DNA from: Lysobacteraceae bacterium NML93-0793
Lineage (GTDB): Bacteria; Pseudomonadota; Gammaproteobacteria; Xanthomonadales; Xanthomonadaceae
Assembly: GCA_002324875.1 (NCBI GenBank)
Contig: NTJG01000013.1
Span: forward strand, 1-64,000
DNA length: 64,000 nucleotides
Direction: 5' to 3'
Shown here: piece after piece, positions 37,776 through 47,191 of the stretch
Position numbering within the stretch: position 1 is the stretch's first letter
Layout of the letters: each line of letters begins with the position of its first letter
Position numbers and translations under genes: made by a program
Notes under the pieces: generated by a model
Databases searched by the model: none
Told to the model about the DNA's origin: nothing
Seen by the model: only the letters and a program-made list of their open reading frames with translations

Positions 37776-38333
37776 ATGAGCATCGCGCTGGTGGCAGCCG
37801 GCGTCGCCGCCCTGCTCCTGGGTTGGGCCGTGATGGTCTTCAACCGACTGGTCACGCGGCGCAACCAGGTGCGGACCGCCTGGGCCGACGTCGACGTGCA
37901 ACTGATGCGGCGTCACGATCTGGTGCCGGCCCTGGCGCGCGCCGTGTCGGCCTATGCCGACCACGAACGCGGCACGCTGGAGGCCGTGACCTCCCTGCGC
38001 GATCGCGCCCACGGGCTGCACGAACCGGCCGCGCTCGCGGCGATCGAACCCGCGCTATCCGCCGGGATCGGACGGTTGTTGGCCCTGCGGGAGGCCTACC
38101 CCGACCTCGCGGCGAGTGCGAACTTCCTGCAGTTGCAGCGCGATCTGGTCGAGGTCGAAGCCAACCTGCAGTACGCGCGCCGCTTCTACAACGGCGCGGT
38201 GCGCGACCTCAACGACACGGTGCAACGCGTGCCCGATCTCGTGGTGGCCCGCATCGCCGGCATCGGGCCGGCACCGTTCTTCGAGGCCGAACCCGGCGAA
38301 CGGGCGGCCGTGCCGGTGCACCTCGCCGAGTGA
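37776..38333 (+). CDS. LemA family protein
   Basis: A 185-residue membrane-anchored protein: one N-terminal hydrophobic helix (SIALVAAGVAALLLGWAVMVF), then a helical-bundle domain with the LemA signature NQVRTAWADVDVQLMRRHDLVPAL and NLQYARRFYNGAVRDLND. LemA proteins are widespread and their function is unclear; they often accompany TPM-domain or protease genes. None follows here, since the next 400 bases hold no gene. ATG 37776 starts the membrane helix. Confidence 0.92.
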   Translation: MSIALVAAGVAALLLGWAVMVFNRLVTRRNQVRTAWADVDVQLMRRHDLVPALARAVSAYADHERGTLEAVTSLRDRAHGLHEPAALAAIEPALSAGIGRLLALREAYPDLAASANFLQLQRDLVEVEANLQYARRFYNGAVRDLNDTVQRVPDLVVARIAGIGPAPFFEAEPGERAAVPVHLAE

Positions 38334-38752
38334 GCCTGGCGGCCGCTCGCACCGCTTGCCGCTGACTGCAACACCCGCCGCGCACGTGCGACAGAGCGAC
38401 AGGCCGACAGCGGTGCCCTATGCCGCGTGCACTCGGTCCGTCTGCGCGCAGACACGCCGGTGCCTCGGCCCGGATGGCGCCTCCGCCGCGGCTCGGCAGG
38501 CCTTCGCACATGCACGGCCCCGGCGCGAACCCGGCACTGCATGGAGCCAGCCCAGAATCCGGTGAAAGGGGGTCTCGGAACACGTCCGGAAGGCGCTGCG
38601 ATGCCGCGCCATTCGACCGTCGGAAGTCGATCCCTCTCGCGGACCACAGGTCGGAAAGCGGCGTCGCCCGGCCGTCCACGCACCGCCGGTGACTCGAGGA
38701 GAGCTGCTCTTCCCAATCCCGAATCCCCAATCCCCAATCCCCAACCCCGAAC
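38334..38752. other. Gene-free interval with a G-rich tandem repeat
   Basis: About 420 bases after lemA in which no frame looks coding. Its only clear structure is the C-rich repeat at 38711-38751. Confidence 0.5.
38711..38751 (-). repeat. Tandem GGGGATT-type repeat, potential G-quadruplex
   Basis: On the minus strand several short units of GGGGATT/GGGGTT/GGGATT follow each other, with at least four G-runs of four separated by 2-3 nt. The last unit abuts the soxR stop codon. Four G4 runs with such short loops meet the G-quadruplex pattern. Repeats of this kind are frequent between genes in xanthomonads. Confidence 0.75.
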
Positions 38753-39196
38753 TCACCGCTCCAGATACGGCGCGCCCGGGCCCCGCGCCGCGGCGATGTC
38801 GTCGGGATTGCGCAGCGGGCATTGCCTGAGCGAGAGGCAGCCGCAGCCGATGCAGCCGTCGAGCTGTTCGCGCAGCGCGCTCAGCTGGGCGATGCGCGCA
38901 TCGAGTGCGCTGCGCCAGCGCTGCGACAGGCGGCTCCAGTCCTCACGCGTGGGCGTGCGCGCGTCGGGAAGCGTGTCCAGCGCCGCCCGGATCTCGGCCA
39001 AGGGCACGCCCGCGCGCTGGGCCACACGGATCACCGCGACCCGGCGCAACACATCGCGCCCGTAGCGGCGCTGGTTGCCCGCGTTGCGGCTGCTTCGCAA
39101 CAGGCCCTGGCGTTCGTAGAAGTGCAGCGCCGAGACCGCGACACCGCTGCGCGCCGCAAGCTCGCCCACCGAAAGCGCCTCGTCCACCGCCGCCAT
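38753..39196 (-). CDS. soxR: Redox-sensitive MerR-family activator SoxR
   Basis: A 147-residue SoxR. The N-terminal MerR helix-turn-helix is clear ([41 protein letters not shown]). A dimerisation helix follows, then the [2Fe-2S] cluster motif [12 protein letters not shown], which is sensed by redox-cycling compounds. ATG 39196 begins the conserved part. It diverges from a quinone oxidoreductase; a perfect SoxR box lies in the intergenic region 19 bp from its own start, so it likely controls both itself and the neighbour. Outside enteric bacteria SoxR often regulates such small sets directly, without SoxS. Confidence 0.96.
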   Translation of the reverse strand: MAAVDEALSVGELAARSGVAVSALHFYERQGLLRSSRNAGNQRRYGRDVLRRVAVIRVAQRAGVPLAEIRAALDTLPDARTPTREDWSRLSQRWRSALDARIAQLSALREQLDGCIGCGCLSLRQCPLRNPDDIAAARGPGAPYLER

Positions 39197-39210
39197 TGCA
39201 TTCGCCCCGC

Positions 39211-39241
39211 TTGACCTCAATCAATGTTGAGGTTCTAACCT
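39211..39241 (+). promoter_or_regulatory. SoxR box within a 19-bp-spacer promoter
   Basis: cctcaatcaatgttgagg (39215-39232) is an exact 6-bp inverted repeat around 6 nt and matches the SoxR operator. It is flanked by -35 TTGACC (39211-39216) and -10 TAACCT (39236-39241) with a 19-bp spacer, the overlong spacing that MerR-family activators correct. The promoter points to the quinone oxidoreductase. Confidence 0.93.
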
Positions 39242-39275
39242 CCGTCGCTCCCGACCGCAAGCCACAGGATTTCCG

Positions 39276-40295
39276 ATGACGCTCGATGCCGCGTCCGCCC
39301 CGCCTGCACCGGACGATGCCGGCGCAGCCGACACCGCGCCGGAGACGATGACGGCCGTCGCCGTGACCCGGAACGGGGACGCTTCGGCCTGGAGCGCGAT
39401 CGAGACGCCGATTCCGGTGCCGGGACCGGGCCAGGTGCTGGTGCGCGTGCTGTCGGCCGGTTTCGGCCACTGGGACGTGCTCGAGCGCGAGGGCCGGCTC
39501 GGCTCCGCCGGCGCGTCGACAGTGCCCTTCGTCGGCGGCTCCGAGGGCGCCGGCACGGTGGTCGAGGTCGGCGCGGACGTCCACCGGTTCCGTGAGGGCG
39601 ACCGGGTCTGCGGCCTGGTATTGGCGCGCCGGCCCGGGCACGGTTTCCATGCCCAGTTCACGCTCGTCGACGCCGATCTCCTGTGGCGGGTGCCGGCCGG
39701 GCTTCCGTTGCAGCAGGCCGCGGCGCTGCCGGTCGACGGCGGGCTGGCGATGCACGCGGTGGACGCCGCGCTGCGGATCGTCCCCGGCGACGCCGTGCTG
39801 GTCCTGGGCGCCAGCGGCGGCATCGGCCACATGGCGCTGCAGTTCGCCCGGCTGCGCGGCGGCCGCGTGCTGGCGGTGGCGTCCCACCGCGACGGACAGG
39901 CATTGGCCGAGCGCCTCGGCGCGGACATGGCGATCGACGGCCGGCGGCACGATCTGGCCGCGGCCCTGCGCATCTTCGCGCCGGAGGGCCTGAACGCAGC
40001 GCTGCTGACGGCTGACGTCCCGCGCATCGCGGAGACCGTCGTGGCCACCCTGCGTCCGGGCGGCCGCATCGCATGGCCGCACGGCGTGCGTCCGCCTCCT
40101 ATCCGGGCCGACATCGCGGCCACGGGCTTCGGCGCCCGCGCCGGCGCCGCGCACGTCCACGCCGCGTGCCGTGCGATCGAGCGCGGTCCCTTCCATCTGC
40201 ATCTGGGCACGCGCCTGCCGCTGTCGCAGATCGCCGGAGCGGCGCAGGCACTGGCCGGCCACCATCTGGGCCGGATCGTGCTCGACGTGCCCTGA
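39276..40295 (+). CDS. Zinc-independent quinone oxidoreductase (MDR family)
   Basis: A 339-residue medium-chain reductase of the NADPH:quinone oxidoreductase group. The nucleotide-binding motif is VLGASGGIGHMALQFARL. The GROES-like part has VLSAGFGHWDVLEREG where zinc alcohol dehydrogenases carry Cys and His ligands, so no catalytic zinc is expected. It probably reduces quinones or related electrophiles. Expression from the SoxR-controlled promoter 35 nt upstream fits a defence against redox-cycling agents. The first 25 residues are Ala/Pro/Asp-rich; an internal ATG at 39348 (MTAVAVTRNG) would remove them, so the start is uncertain. Confidence 0.88.
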   Translation: MTLDAASAPPAPDDAGAADTAPETMTAVAVTRNGDASAWSAIETPIPVPGPGQVLVRVLSAGFGHWDVLEREGRLGSAGASTVPFVGGSEGAGTVVEVGADVHRFREGDRVCGLVLARRPGHGFHAQFTLVDADLLWRVPAGLPLQQAAALPVDGGLAMHAVDAALRIVPGDAVLVLGASGGIGHMALQFARLRGGRVLAVASHRDGQALAERLGADMAIDGRRHDLAAALRIFAPEGLNAALLTADVPRIAETVVATLRPGGRIAWPHGVRPPPIRADIAATGFGARAGAAHVHAACRAIERGPFHLHLGTRLPLSQIAGAAQALAGHHLGRIVLDVP

Positions 40296-40388
40296 GCCCG
40301 ACGCGCGGCGGCTGCGCATCGCCGACAATACGCATTCACTCTTCCCCCCCACCGCCGCCGCCTCGTCGGCGGTGCAGCAAGGTCCGCC

Positions 40389-42227
40389 ATGCTCCGCTGG
40401 TTCGAACGCCGCATCGATCCCTTCCCGCCCGCCCCGCCGTCGCAGCCGCCGACGACGCTGTTCGCGTTCTGCATGCACTACGTCCGCGGCAGCGGCAAGT
40501 GGCTGCTGTTGATGGCGCTGTTCACGGCATCGATCGCGATCGCCGAGGTGGTGCTCTACGCCTACGTCGGCTCGCTGGTCGACAAGCTCGCCGCGCAGAC
40601 GCCCGCCACCTTCATGCAGGTCGAAGGCGGGCGACTGGTCGCGATGGCGGTGCTGGTGCTCGTCGCACTGCCGCTGCTCACGCTGTTGAGCTCGCTGATC
40701 ATCCACCAGACCCTGCTCGGCAACTTCCCGATGCGGATCCGCTGGAACGTGCACCGCTATCTGCTGCGGCAGTCGATGGGGTACTTCCAGGAAGAGTTCG
40801 CCGGCCGCATCGCCACGAAGCTGATGCAGACCTCGCTGGCGGTGCGCGAGACGGTGATCAAGCTGCTGGACGTGGGCAACTACGTGCTGGTGTATCTCAC
40901 CGGCGCGCTGATCGTCGCCGCGTCCGCCGACTGGCGGATGATGCTGCCCTTCATCGGCTGGGTGCTCGCCTACGCGGCGCTGATGCGCGTGTTCGTGCCG
41001 CGTCTGAGCCGGATTTCCGAACGTCAGGCCGATGCGCGCTCGGTGATGACCGGCCGCATCGTCGACAGCTACACCAACATCGCGACGGTCAAGCTGTTCT
41101 CGCATTCGCAGCGCGAGCAGGCCTACGCGCGCGAGGCGATGGACGGCTTTCTCGACACCGTGCACCGGCAGATGCGCCTGGTGACGATGGTCAACGTCTG
41201 CAACTACGTGCTGAACATGCTGCTGGTGGCGTCGGTCGCGGCGCTGGGTCTGTGGCTGTGGCTGGGCGGCGCGATCAGTACCGGCGCGATCGCGGTCGGC
41301 CTGGCGCTGGCCCTGCGCATGCTCGGCATGTCGCAGTGGATCATGTGGGAGTTGTCGGCACTGTTCGAGAACATCGGCACGGTGCGCGACGGCATCAACT
41401 CGATCTCGCTGGCGCCGACGGTCGACGACGACGCCAACGCCGCGCCGCTGCCCGCGATCGCCGGCGACATCCGCTTCGAACACGTCGAATTCCACTACGG
41501 CCAGCAGGACCGTCGCCTGATCGAGAATCTCGACCTGCACGTGCGGCCGGGCGAGAAGATCGGCCTGGTCGGCCGCTCCGGTGCGGGCAAATCCACGCTG
41601 GTGAACCTGCTGCTGCGCTTCTACGACCGCGAAGCCGGCGTGATCCGCATCGACGGCGTCGACATCGCCACCGTCTCCCAGGATTCATTGCGCGCGCAGA
41701 TCGGCATGGTCACCCAGGACACGTCGCTGCTGCACCGCTCGGTGCGCGAGAACATCCTCTACGGCCGGCCTGACGCCAGTGAGGCCGACATGCTCGACGC
41801 GGCGAAGCGGGCCGAGGCCCACGACTTCATCCTCACCCTCAGCGACGCCAAGGGCCGCACCGGCTACGACGCGCATGTGGGCGAACGCGGGGTCAAGCTG
41901 TCGGGCGGCCAGCGCCAGCGCATCGCGATCGCACGGGTGCTGCTGAAGAACGCGCCGATCCTGGTGCTGGACGAAGCCACCTCGGCGCTCGATTCCGAAG
42001 CCGAAGCCGCGATCCAGGAAAACCTCTACCGCCTGATGGAAGGCAAGACCGTCATCGCGATCGCGCACCGGCTCTCGACGATCGCGGCGATGGACCGGCT
42101 GATCGTCATGGACCACGGGCGCATCGTCGAAGAAGGCACGCACGAGGCGCTGATCGCCGCCGACGGCATCTATGCGCAGCTGTGGCGCCGCCAGTCCGGA
42201 GGCTTTCTGCAGGACGACGCGGACTGA
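40389..42227 (+). CDS. ABC exporter, fused membrane and ATPase domains
   Basis: A 612-residue half-transporter with a six-helix type I exporter domain (about 35-345) and an ATPase domain (about 360-600). Walker A GRSGAGKS is at 395-402, the signature is KLSGGQRQR, Walker B is [12 protein letters not shown] and the H-loop is IAHRLSTI. All catalytic residues are present, so it should be active as a homodimer or heterodimer. No partner gene is adjacent. It resembles the multidrug/lipid exporter group; the substrate is unknown. It lies 93 nt after the quinone oxidoreductase and may be co-transcribed from the SoxR promoter. Confidence 0.92.
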   Translation: MLRWFERRIDPFPPAPPSQPPTTLFAFCMHYVRGSGKWLLLMALFTASIAIAEVVLYAYVGSLVDKLAAQTPATFMQVEGGRLVAMAVLVLVALPLLTLLSSLIIHQTLLGNFPMRIRWNVHRYLLRQSMGYFQEEFAGRIATKLMQTSLAVRETVIKLLDVGNYVLVYLTGALIVAASADWRMMLPFIGWVLAYAALMRVFVPRLSRISERQADARSVMTGRIVDSYTNIATVKLFSHSQREQAYAREAMDGFLDTVHRQMRLVTMVNVCNYVLNMLLVASVAALGLWLWLGGAISTGAIAVGLALALRMLGMSQWIMWELSALFENIGTVRDGINSISLAPTVDDDANAAPLPAIAGDIRFEHVEFHYGQQDRRLIENLDLHVRPGEKIGLVGRSGAGKSTLVNLLLRFYDREAGVIRIDGVDIATVSQDSLRAQIGMVTQDTSLLHRSVRENILYGRPDASEADMLDAAKRAEAHDFILTLSDAKGRTGYDAHVGERGVKLSGGQRQRIAIARVLLKNAPILVLDEATSALDSEAEAAIQENLYRLMEGKTVIAIAHRLSTIAAMDRLIVMDHGRIVEEGTHEALIAADGIYAQLWRRQSGGFLQDDAD

Positions 42228-42300
42228 GGCACTGCGCAGCACGCCCGCCCTGCGCCCGGGCTGCGCGCACCGGCGACGGCGCGCCCGCGCCGCGTCGGGT

Positions 42301-43626
42301 TCAACGTTCGGTGTCGGGCTCGACCGGCTCGGCGGTTTCAGCGGTTTCGCCAGTTTCGATCAATGTCTCGTCGCCGGCCGCGGTCTCGTCACTCGGCGGC
42401 CGCGGCGGCGCTGCACCGTTGGCGGCCTCGGCCGCGGATGCCGGCGATGCACGCTCGCGGCGCCGGGTGGGCGTCGGCTCGGTCGGACGCGGGTCGGCGG
42501 CGGACTGGGGGTCGACGCCAGGCACGCCCAGGATGCGCAGACGGCTCGCGATGTCGGCGGCGGCCGTCATCTGGCCGACCAGATCGAACTCCGACAGCGG
42601 ACTTTCCGACGGGCACTGTGCATCCGGGAAACCGAACTTGCCGCGCAGCTCCAGTCCGCACGCGGCGAGCTGCTCGACGTCGCGATCGGGCGCGTTGCAG
42701 GTGGTGTCGAACGCGCGTACGTAGGCATCGCGTCGGTTGACGAAATCCTGGCCGCACTTGCGCATCAGACGCAGCCGGTCGAGATCGTCCTGGGCCGGGT
42801 TCACGCCGTCCAGACCGTAGAGCTTGAGTTCGTCGGGGGTGAGGATGCGCAGGCTGCGGTTGGGCACGGCCATCATCAGATCGGCCACCGCGACCGCCGC
42901 GCCGTTGCGCTCCAGGTAGTCGCGCACGCGCCCGTAGACCGCGCGCAGCTCGCGATTGAGTTCCGCACGCGTGGACGCGCTGGAGCTCATGCGGATGATG
43001 CGGTGGATGCCGACGCGGCCGCCGATCAGCCGCGTGTCACCGCCGGCCAGCACGAACACGCAGGAGCTGTGACAGACCGCGCCGTCGCGCACCCAGATCG
43101 TCCAGCGGGACTCTGCGATCACGTCGCCGGCGCGGAGCGCCTCTTCGACCATGCCGCCACTGGAATCGATATCGAGCACACGCTTGTTGATCGCCAGTTC
43201 GTCGGCGACCACGGCGAGCCGCTGCATCAGCTGGGTGAATTCCTGGGTGACGCGGCCGCGGAACCGCAGCCGGAACACGCCGCGCTCGGCGCACGTGGAC
43301 ATCGCCTCACGCAAGGCATCGCGGTCGAATTCGGTGAGCACCGTGCCGTCGCCGGCGTTCGCATAGTCCAGTTCGCAGCCCAGCGACGCGGTGCCGTCGC
43401 TCAGCGTCATCGGGGACCAGTCCACGGCCTCGAGCCCGGCTTCGGGCAACGCGGCCTCGGGCATGTCCTCGTCGGTCAGAGGCGCCGTACTGACAGCGCC
43501 GCCCTCCTCGGGACTCGCCACCTCGACCGTCTCCACGGGCGGAGTCGCCGGGTCGGCGGCGGGACGGCATGCGGCGAGCACGGCGCAGGCAAGCAACAGC
43601 AGCAGGCGGGGACGCCAGGACGACAT
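42301..43626 (-). CDS. Lipoprotein with ClpP/SppA-like (COG3904-type) domain
   Basis: A 441-residue predicted lipoprotein with lipobox LAAC (Cys20). A Pro/Glu-rich linker is followed by a ClpP/crotonase-like segment: LDIDSSGGMVEEALRAGDVI, then CHSSCVFVLAGG and GGRVGIHRI. This order, with a Ser in the CxSxC turn and a later His, is that of the COG3904 periplasmic proteins. Proteolysis is assumed from the fold and not shown. The C-terminus (from about 370) is a low-complexity tail rich in Pro, Ala, Glu and Thr. It stands alone, convergent with the ABC exporter. Confidence 0.75.
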   Translation of the reverse strand: MSSWRPRLLLLLACAVLAACRPAADPATPPVETVEVASPEEGGAVSTAPLTDEDMPEAALPEAGLEAVDWSPMTLSDGTASLGCELDYANAGDGTVLTEFDRDALREAMSTCAERGVFRLRFRGRVTQEFTQLMQRLAVVADELAINKRVLDIDSSGGMVEEALRAGDVIAESRWTIWVRDGAVCHSSCVFVLAGGDTRLIGGRVGIHRIIRMSSSASTRAELNRELRAVYGRVRDYLERNGAAVAVADLMMAVPNRSLRILTPDELKLYGLDGVNPAQDDLDRLRLMRKCGQDFVNRRDAYVRAFDTTCNAPDRDVEQLAACGLELRGKFGFPDAQCPSESPLSEFDLVGQMTAAADIASRLRILGVPGVDPQSAADPRPTEPTPTRRRERASPASAAEAANGAAPPRPPSDETAAGDETLIETGETAETAEPVEPDTER

Positions 43627-43758
43627 GGGGACAGCGGACTCCGGAGAAGCGAATGGCCGGTGCGGCTTCGACCGGTTCAGTTTAGGGGCTGGACCCGGAT
43701 CCGGAAGAACACGGTCTGAACACCCGATCGCAGGCGGGCATGGTGTTCCGTCGCGGCA

Positions 43759-44763
43759 TCACAGGTGCTGCAGCAAGGCGGCGTGGAAGTCGTCCGGCGA
43801 TTCGACCTGCGGCGAGTGGCCGAGCGCCGGAAATTCCACCAGCTGCGCATCGGGGATCGCCTCCGCCGCGCGGCGTCCGAGCACCGGATAGTCGCCCAGG
43901 CGGGCCGCCACCTCGGAGGCTGCGCGGTTGGCGCCGGGCGCGGTGCGGTCCTTGCCGCCGATCATCAGCAGCGTCGGCACGCGCAGCGCCGGGAGCTCGT
44001 GCACCACCGGCTGGGTGAACACCATCTCCGAGGTCTGGGCCTGGTTCCACGCAACGATCTCGCCGTCCGGCCCGGCATACATGCCGGCCAGCATGTCGAC
44101 CCAGCGGTCGTAGCGCGGCGCCCACCGGCCGTCGTACTACACCCGCTGCTGGTAGGCCTTGATGCTGTCGAACGTGGTCGTGCGCTCGGTCTCGGCCAGC
44201 GTGTCGGTACTCGCATAGGGCACGCCCGCGGCCTGCCAGTCTTCCAGTCCGATTGGATTGACCAGCACCAGCCGAGCCACGTGTTCCGGATACTGCAGCG
44301 CGTACCGTGTGGCGAGCATGCCGCCCATCGAGTGGCCGATCAGGACGGGCCGCTCGACGCCCAGCGTATCGAGCAGTCCGCGGGTGTTCGCCGCGAGCTG
44401 GGCGAACGAGAACTGGTAGCCGCGCGGCTTGGTCGAGCCGCAGAAGCCGATCTGGTCCGGGGCGACCACGCGCCAGCCCGCCTCCACCAGGACACGGATG
44501 GTGTCCTCCCAGGTCGCCGCGCAGAAATTCTTGCCGTGCAGCAGCACCGCGGTGCGCCCGTTGCCCGCGCCGGTCGGTCGCACGTCCATGTAGGTCATGG
44601 ACAGGGCCTGCCCCTGCGACGTGAGCGCATGGGTCTGGCGCGGATGCGGATAGTCGAAGCCCTGCAGTTCACCGCCGTACGACGGCGACGCCGCGAGCGC
44701 GGGCAGGCTGGCGGCACCCAGCAGGACGGCAGCGACCGAAGCGGCGAAGCCCGATGATGTCAT
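43759..44763 (-). pseudogene. Secreted alpha/beta hydrolase interrupted by an in-frame TAG
   Basis: The first 208 codons encode a signal peptide (MTSSGFAASVAAVLLGAASLPALA) and the front of an alpha/beta hydrolase: oxyanion region LLHGKNF and nucleophile elbow GHSMGG. A TAG at 44139-44137 stops the frame after YQQRV. The same frame then continues for about 126 codons as YDGRWAPRYDRWVDMLAGMY, with the catalytic Asp region (GGKDRTAPG) and His (LGHSPQVES), to a normal stop. Without readthrough the product lacks Asp and His and should be inactive. A single-base change (TAC to TAG) explains it; it could be a real mutation or a sequencing error. Confidence 0.85.
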
Positions 44764-44783
44764 GAGGCGCTCCTGGAGCGGCA

Positions 44784-44809
44784 GGCCACCGGCGTCGACG
44801 CCGGTGGCC
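44784..44809. promoter_or_regulatory. Perfect 26-bp palindrome
   Basis: ggccaccggcgtc is followed at once by its exact reverse complement. It sits between the hydrolase pseudogene and the methyltransferase-fold gene, 20 bp before the hydrolase start codon. As RNA it would make a long GC-rich hairpin over the ribosome-binding site region; as DNA it could be an operator. Confidence 0.5.
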
Positions 44810-44877
44810 GGGTCAGGCCGGACGGGGCCGGCGGCGATATCGGACGCGGGCGTCGAAGCGCACCGCGTCGCCCACGA

Positions 44878-45546
44878 TCAGCGCTCGGGCACCGTCCACA
44901 GATAGATGCGGGTGCCGTCGACTTCCTGGGTCTGCTCGGGCGCCCACTGGTCGGCCATGTCGAAGGCGTGGCTGACGATGCGCGTGCCGGGCTTGAGCTC
45001 GGCCAGCAGCTTCGGGCGCAGCTTCACGTTGAGGCTCTGCAGCAGGTACAGGGTGACCACGGTGGCCTCGCTGATGTCCTCCTCGAACAGGTCGGCCTCC
45101 TTGAACGTCACCAGATCGGTCACGCCGGCCGTCTCCGCATTCGCGTTCGCCTCGCGCACGCGCACCGGATTGATGTCGATGCCGACGCCGCGCACACCGA
45201 AGCGCTGGGCCGCGGCGATCGGGATGCGGCCGTCACCGGAGCCGAGGTCGTACAGCACGTCGCCCTCGCGCACGCCGGCGAGATTGAGCATCGCATCGAC
45301 CACGGGCTCCGGCGTCGGCACGTAGATCACGTCGGGCTCGCGCGACGGACGCGGCGCGTCGGTCACGGCTGCCGCGTCGTCGCCGATGGCGGCGGTCACG
45401 GTGTGGGTGGTGTCGACGGACGCATCGGCCGGTGCGGCGGCGCTGCCGTCGGCCGGTTCATAGGCGTTGACCGCCTGGTCGGCGCAGGCCAGCAGGATCG
45501 GCGCGCAGAGTGCGAGTGCGAGCAGGGTCTTCTTGGACGGCTTCAT
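44878..45546 (-). CDS. Methyltransferase-fold lipoprotein
   Basis: A 222-residue protein with a lipoprotein signal (ALALCAPILLAC, lipobox Cys21) and then an Ala/Asp/Thr-rich linker. A class I methyltransferase domain follows from about residue 75 (VYVPTPEPVVDAMLNLAGV), with motif I DLGSGDGR, the acidic residue after strand 2 (GIDINP) and EADLFEEDI. The SAM site looks intact, yet SAM is not expected in the periplasm, so either the signal is not used or the domain has another role. Its start overlaps the APC permease stop as ATGA, making a two-gene operon. Confidence 0.82.
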   Translation of the reverse strand: MKPSKKTLLALALCAPILLACADQAVNAYEPADGSAAAPADASVDTTHTVTAAIGDDAAAVTDAPRPSREPDVIYVPTPEPVVDAMLNLAGVREGDVLYDLGSGDGRIPIAAAQRFGVRGVGIDINPVRVREANANAETAGVTDLVTFKEADLFEEDISEATVVTLYLLQSLNVKLRPKLLAELKPGTRIVSHAFDMADQWAPEQTQEVDGTRIYLWTVPER

Positions 45547-46901
45547 GGCGAGGGATCCTCGGGTCGTGTGGTCGGTTTGATCAGCAGCAGCAGAAGTCCG
45601 CCCACCGCGAGCACGCCGACGCCGAACAGCGCGCCGCGGCCGGTGTAGGCGAGACTCGAATACAGCAGATACGCGCTGGTGGCGCAGAACAGCAGCGGCA
45701 GCACCGGATACAGCGGCACCCGGAACGGGCGCGGCAGGTCGGGATCACGGCGGCGCAGGACGAACAGCGCGATGCCCACGAGAAGGAAGAACAGCCAGAA
45801 CACGGGCGCGGTGTATTCCACCGCGACTTCGAAGCCGTCGCGCGCGAATGCGCCGAGCGCGACCAGCCCGAGCGCCAGCACGCCCTGGGTGACGAAGGCC
45901 GCGCGCGGCGTTCCACTGCGTGCATCCCAGCGACCGATGAAGCCCAGCGCCGGAAAATCCCGGCCGACGGCATAGACGCTGCGCGCACCGGTGATCATCG
46001 TCGCGTTGGCCGAGGTCAGCGCAGCGGCGATGACGATGGCGCTCATCACGATCGCGCCACTGGGCCCGAACACGCGCCCCATCAACTCCGCCGCCACCGC
46101 GTTGTGTTCGGCCATGCCGCCCAGGCCGAGCACCCGCAGGTAGGCGAGGTTCACCAGCACGTACAGCGCGGCGATCGCGATCAGGCTCAGGATCAGCACG
46201 CGCGGCATCCAGGTCTTCGCATCGCGCACTTCCGAGGTCACGTAGACCGCCTCGTTCCAGCCGCCATAGGTCAGCAGCACGAAGACCAGAATCAGGCCGA
46301 TGGCGCTGTCACCGCCCGTCCCGGGCACCGGAGCGATATCGGAAGGCGCGAACCACAGGCCCGCGACGACGATCACCAGCACGCCGATGATCTCCGCCAC
46401 CGTGAGCCAGGCCTGCACCGTGGCGCCCTGGCGCGTGCCCAGCCAGTTCACAGCCGTGAGCACGAGCACCGCCGCGCCCGCGTAGAGCGCGGATGACAGT
46501 GGGCCGACGTGGTAGAGCTGTGCCATGTAGTCGCCGACGATGAAGCACAGCAGCGCGATCGAACCGGTCTGGATCACCGACACGCGCGCCCAGGCGAACA
46601 GGAACGCCGGGCGCGGGCCGTAGGCCCGGCGCAGGTAGGTGTAGTCGCCACCGGCCTGCGGATAGGTGGTGGCGAGTTCGGCGTAGCACAGCGCGCCGAT
46701 GATCGAGAGCACGCCGCCGACGACCCAGGCGGCGAGCATCACGAATTCGCTGCCCGAAGCGCCTGCGATCAGCGAAGGCGTACGGAAGATGCCGGCGCCG
46801 ACGACGACGCCGATAGTGATCGCGAACGCGTCGCGGGCGCGCAGTGTTGCGCGCGGGGACACCGGGTCGGCCATCTCGGGCCGGCGTTCGCGTGTATCCA
46901 T
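45543..46901 (-). CDS. APC-superfamily amino-acid permease
   Basis: A 452-residue inner-membrane permease with about twelve helices. The N-terminal signature VVVGAGIFRTPSLIAG and later CYAELATTYPQAGGDYTYLRRAYGP are typical of the amino acid-polyamine-organocation superfamily. The substrate may be a neutral amino acid, but nothing in the sequence fixes it. It is the first gene of an operon with the methyltransferase-fold lipoprotein (ATGA overlap). An internal ATG ten codons on (MADPVSP) is an alternative start. Confidence 0.9.
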   Translation of the reverse strand: MDTRERRPEMADPVSPRATLRARDAFAITIGVVVGAGIFRTPSLIAGASGSEFVMLAAWVVGGVLSIIGALCYAELATTYPQAGGDYTYLRRAYGPRPAFLFAWARVSVIQTGSIALLCFIVGDYMAQLYHVGPLSSALYAGAAVLVLTAVNWLGTRQGATVQAWLTVAEIIGVLVIVVAGLWFAPSDIAPVPGTGGDSAIGLILVFVLLTYGGWNEAVYVTSEVRDAKTWMPRVLILSLIAIAALYVLVNLAYLRVLGLGGMAEHNAVAAELMGRVFGPSGAIVMSAIVIAAALTSANATMITGARSVYAVGRDFPALGFIGRWDARSGTPRAAFVTQGVLALGLVALGAFARDGFEVAVEYTAPVFWLFFLLVGIALFVLRRRDPDLPRPFRVPLYPVLPLLFCATSAYLLYSSLAYTGRGALFGVGVLAVGGLLLLLIKPTTRPEDPSP

Positions 46902-47191
46902 GAAGCTCCAGAGTGACGCGGGCGGTCGCTGCCGGACGGCGAGCGGATCGGGACTGCTGGGCCGATCGATTCAAGCATTCGCGCGATGCGGAGCACGTGA
47001 ACACCGTGCGACGCGCGCACACGACATCGCGGGCGTGCCCACGCCAAGCGCCGGCGCGCGGCATGACCGGGAATGCGTTGCCGCGCGCCGCTGCGCATCT
47101 GCACGGGGCCGCGGCCAACCGCGGGACCGGGGCGACGGCGACCTGTCAGCGATGGTCGACGGGCCGCGGACGGGCCCCGTCGGCCATCGAC

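Noticed and set aside
38943-41540. An 865-codon minus-strand frame across soxR, the quinone oxidoreductase and the ABC exporter
   Set aside because: It crosses three well-supported genes and is rich in His/Gln/Arg with no domain.
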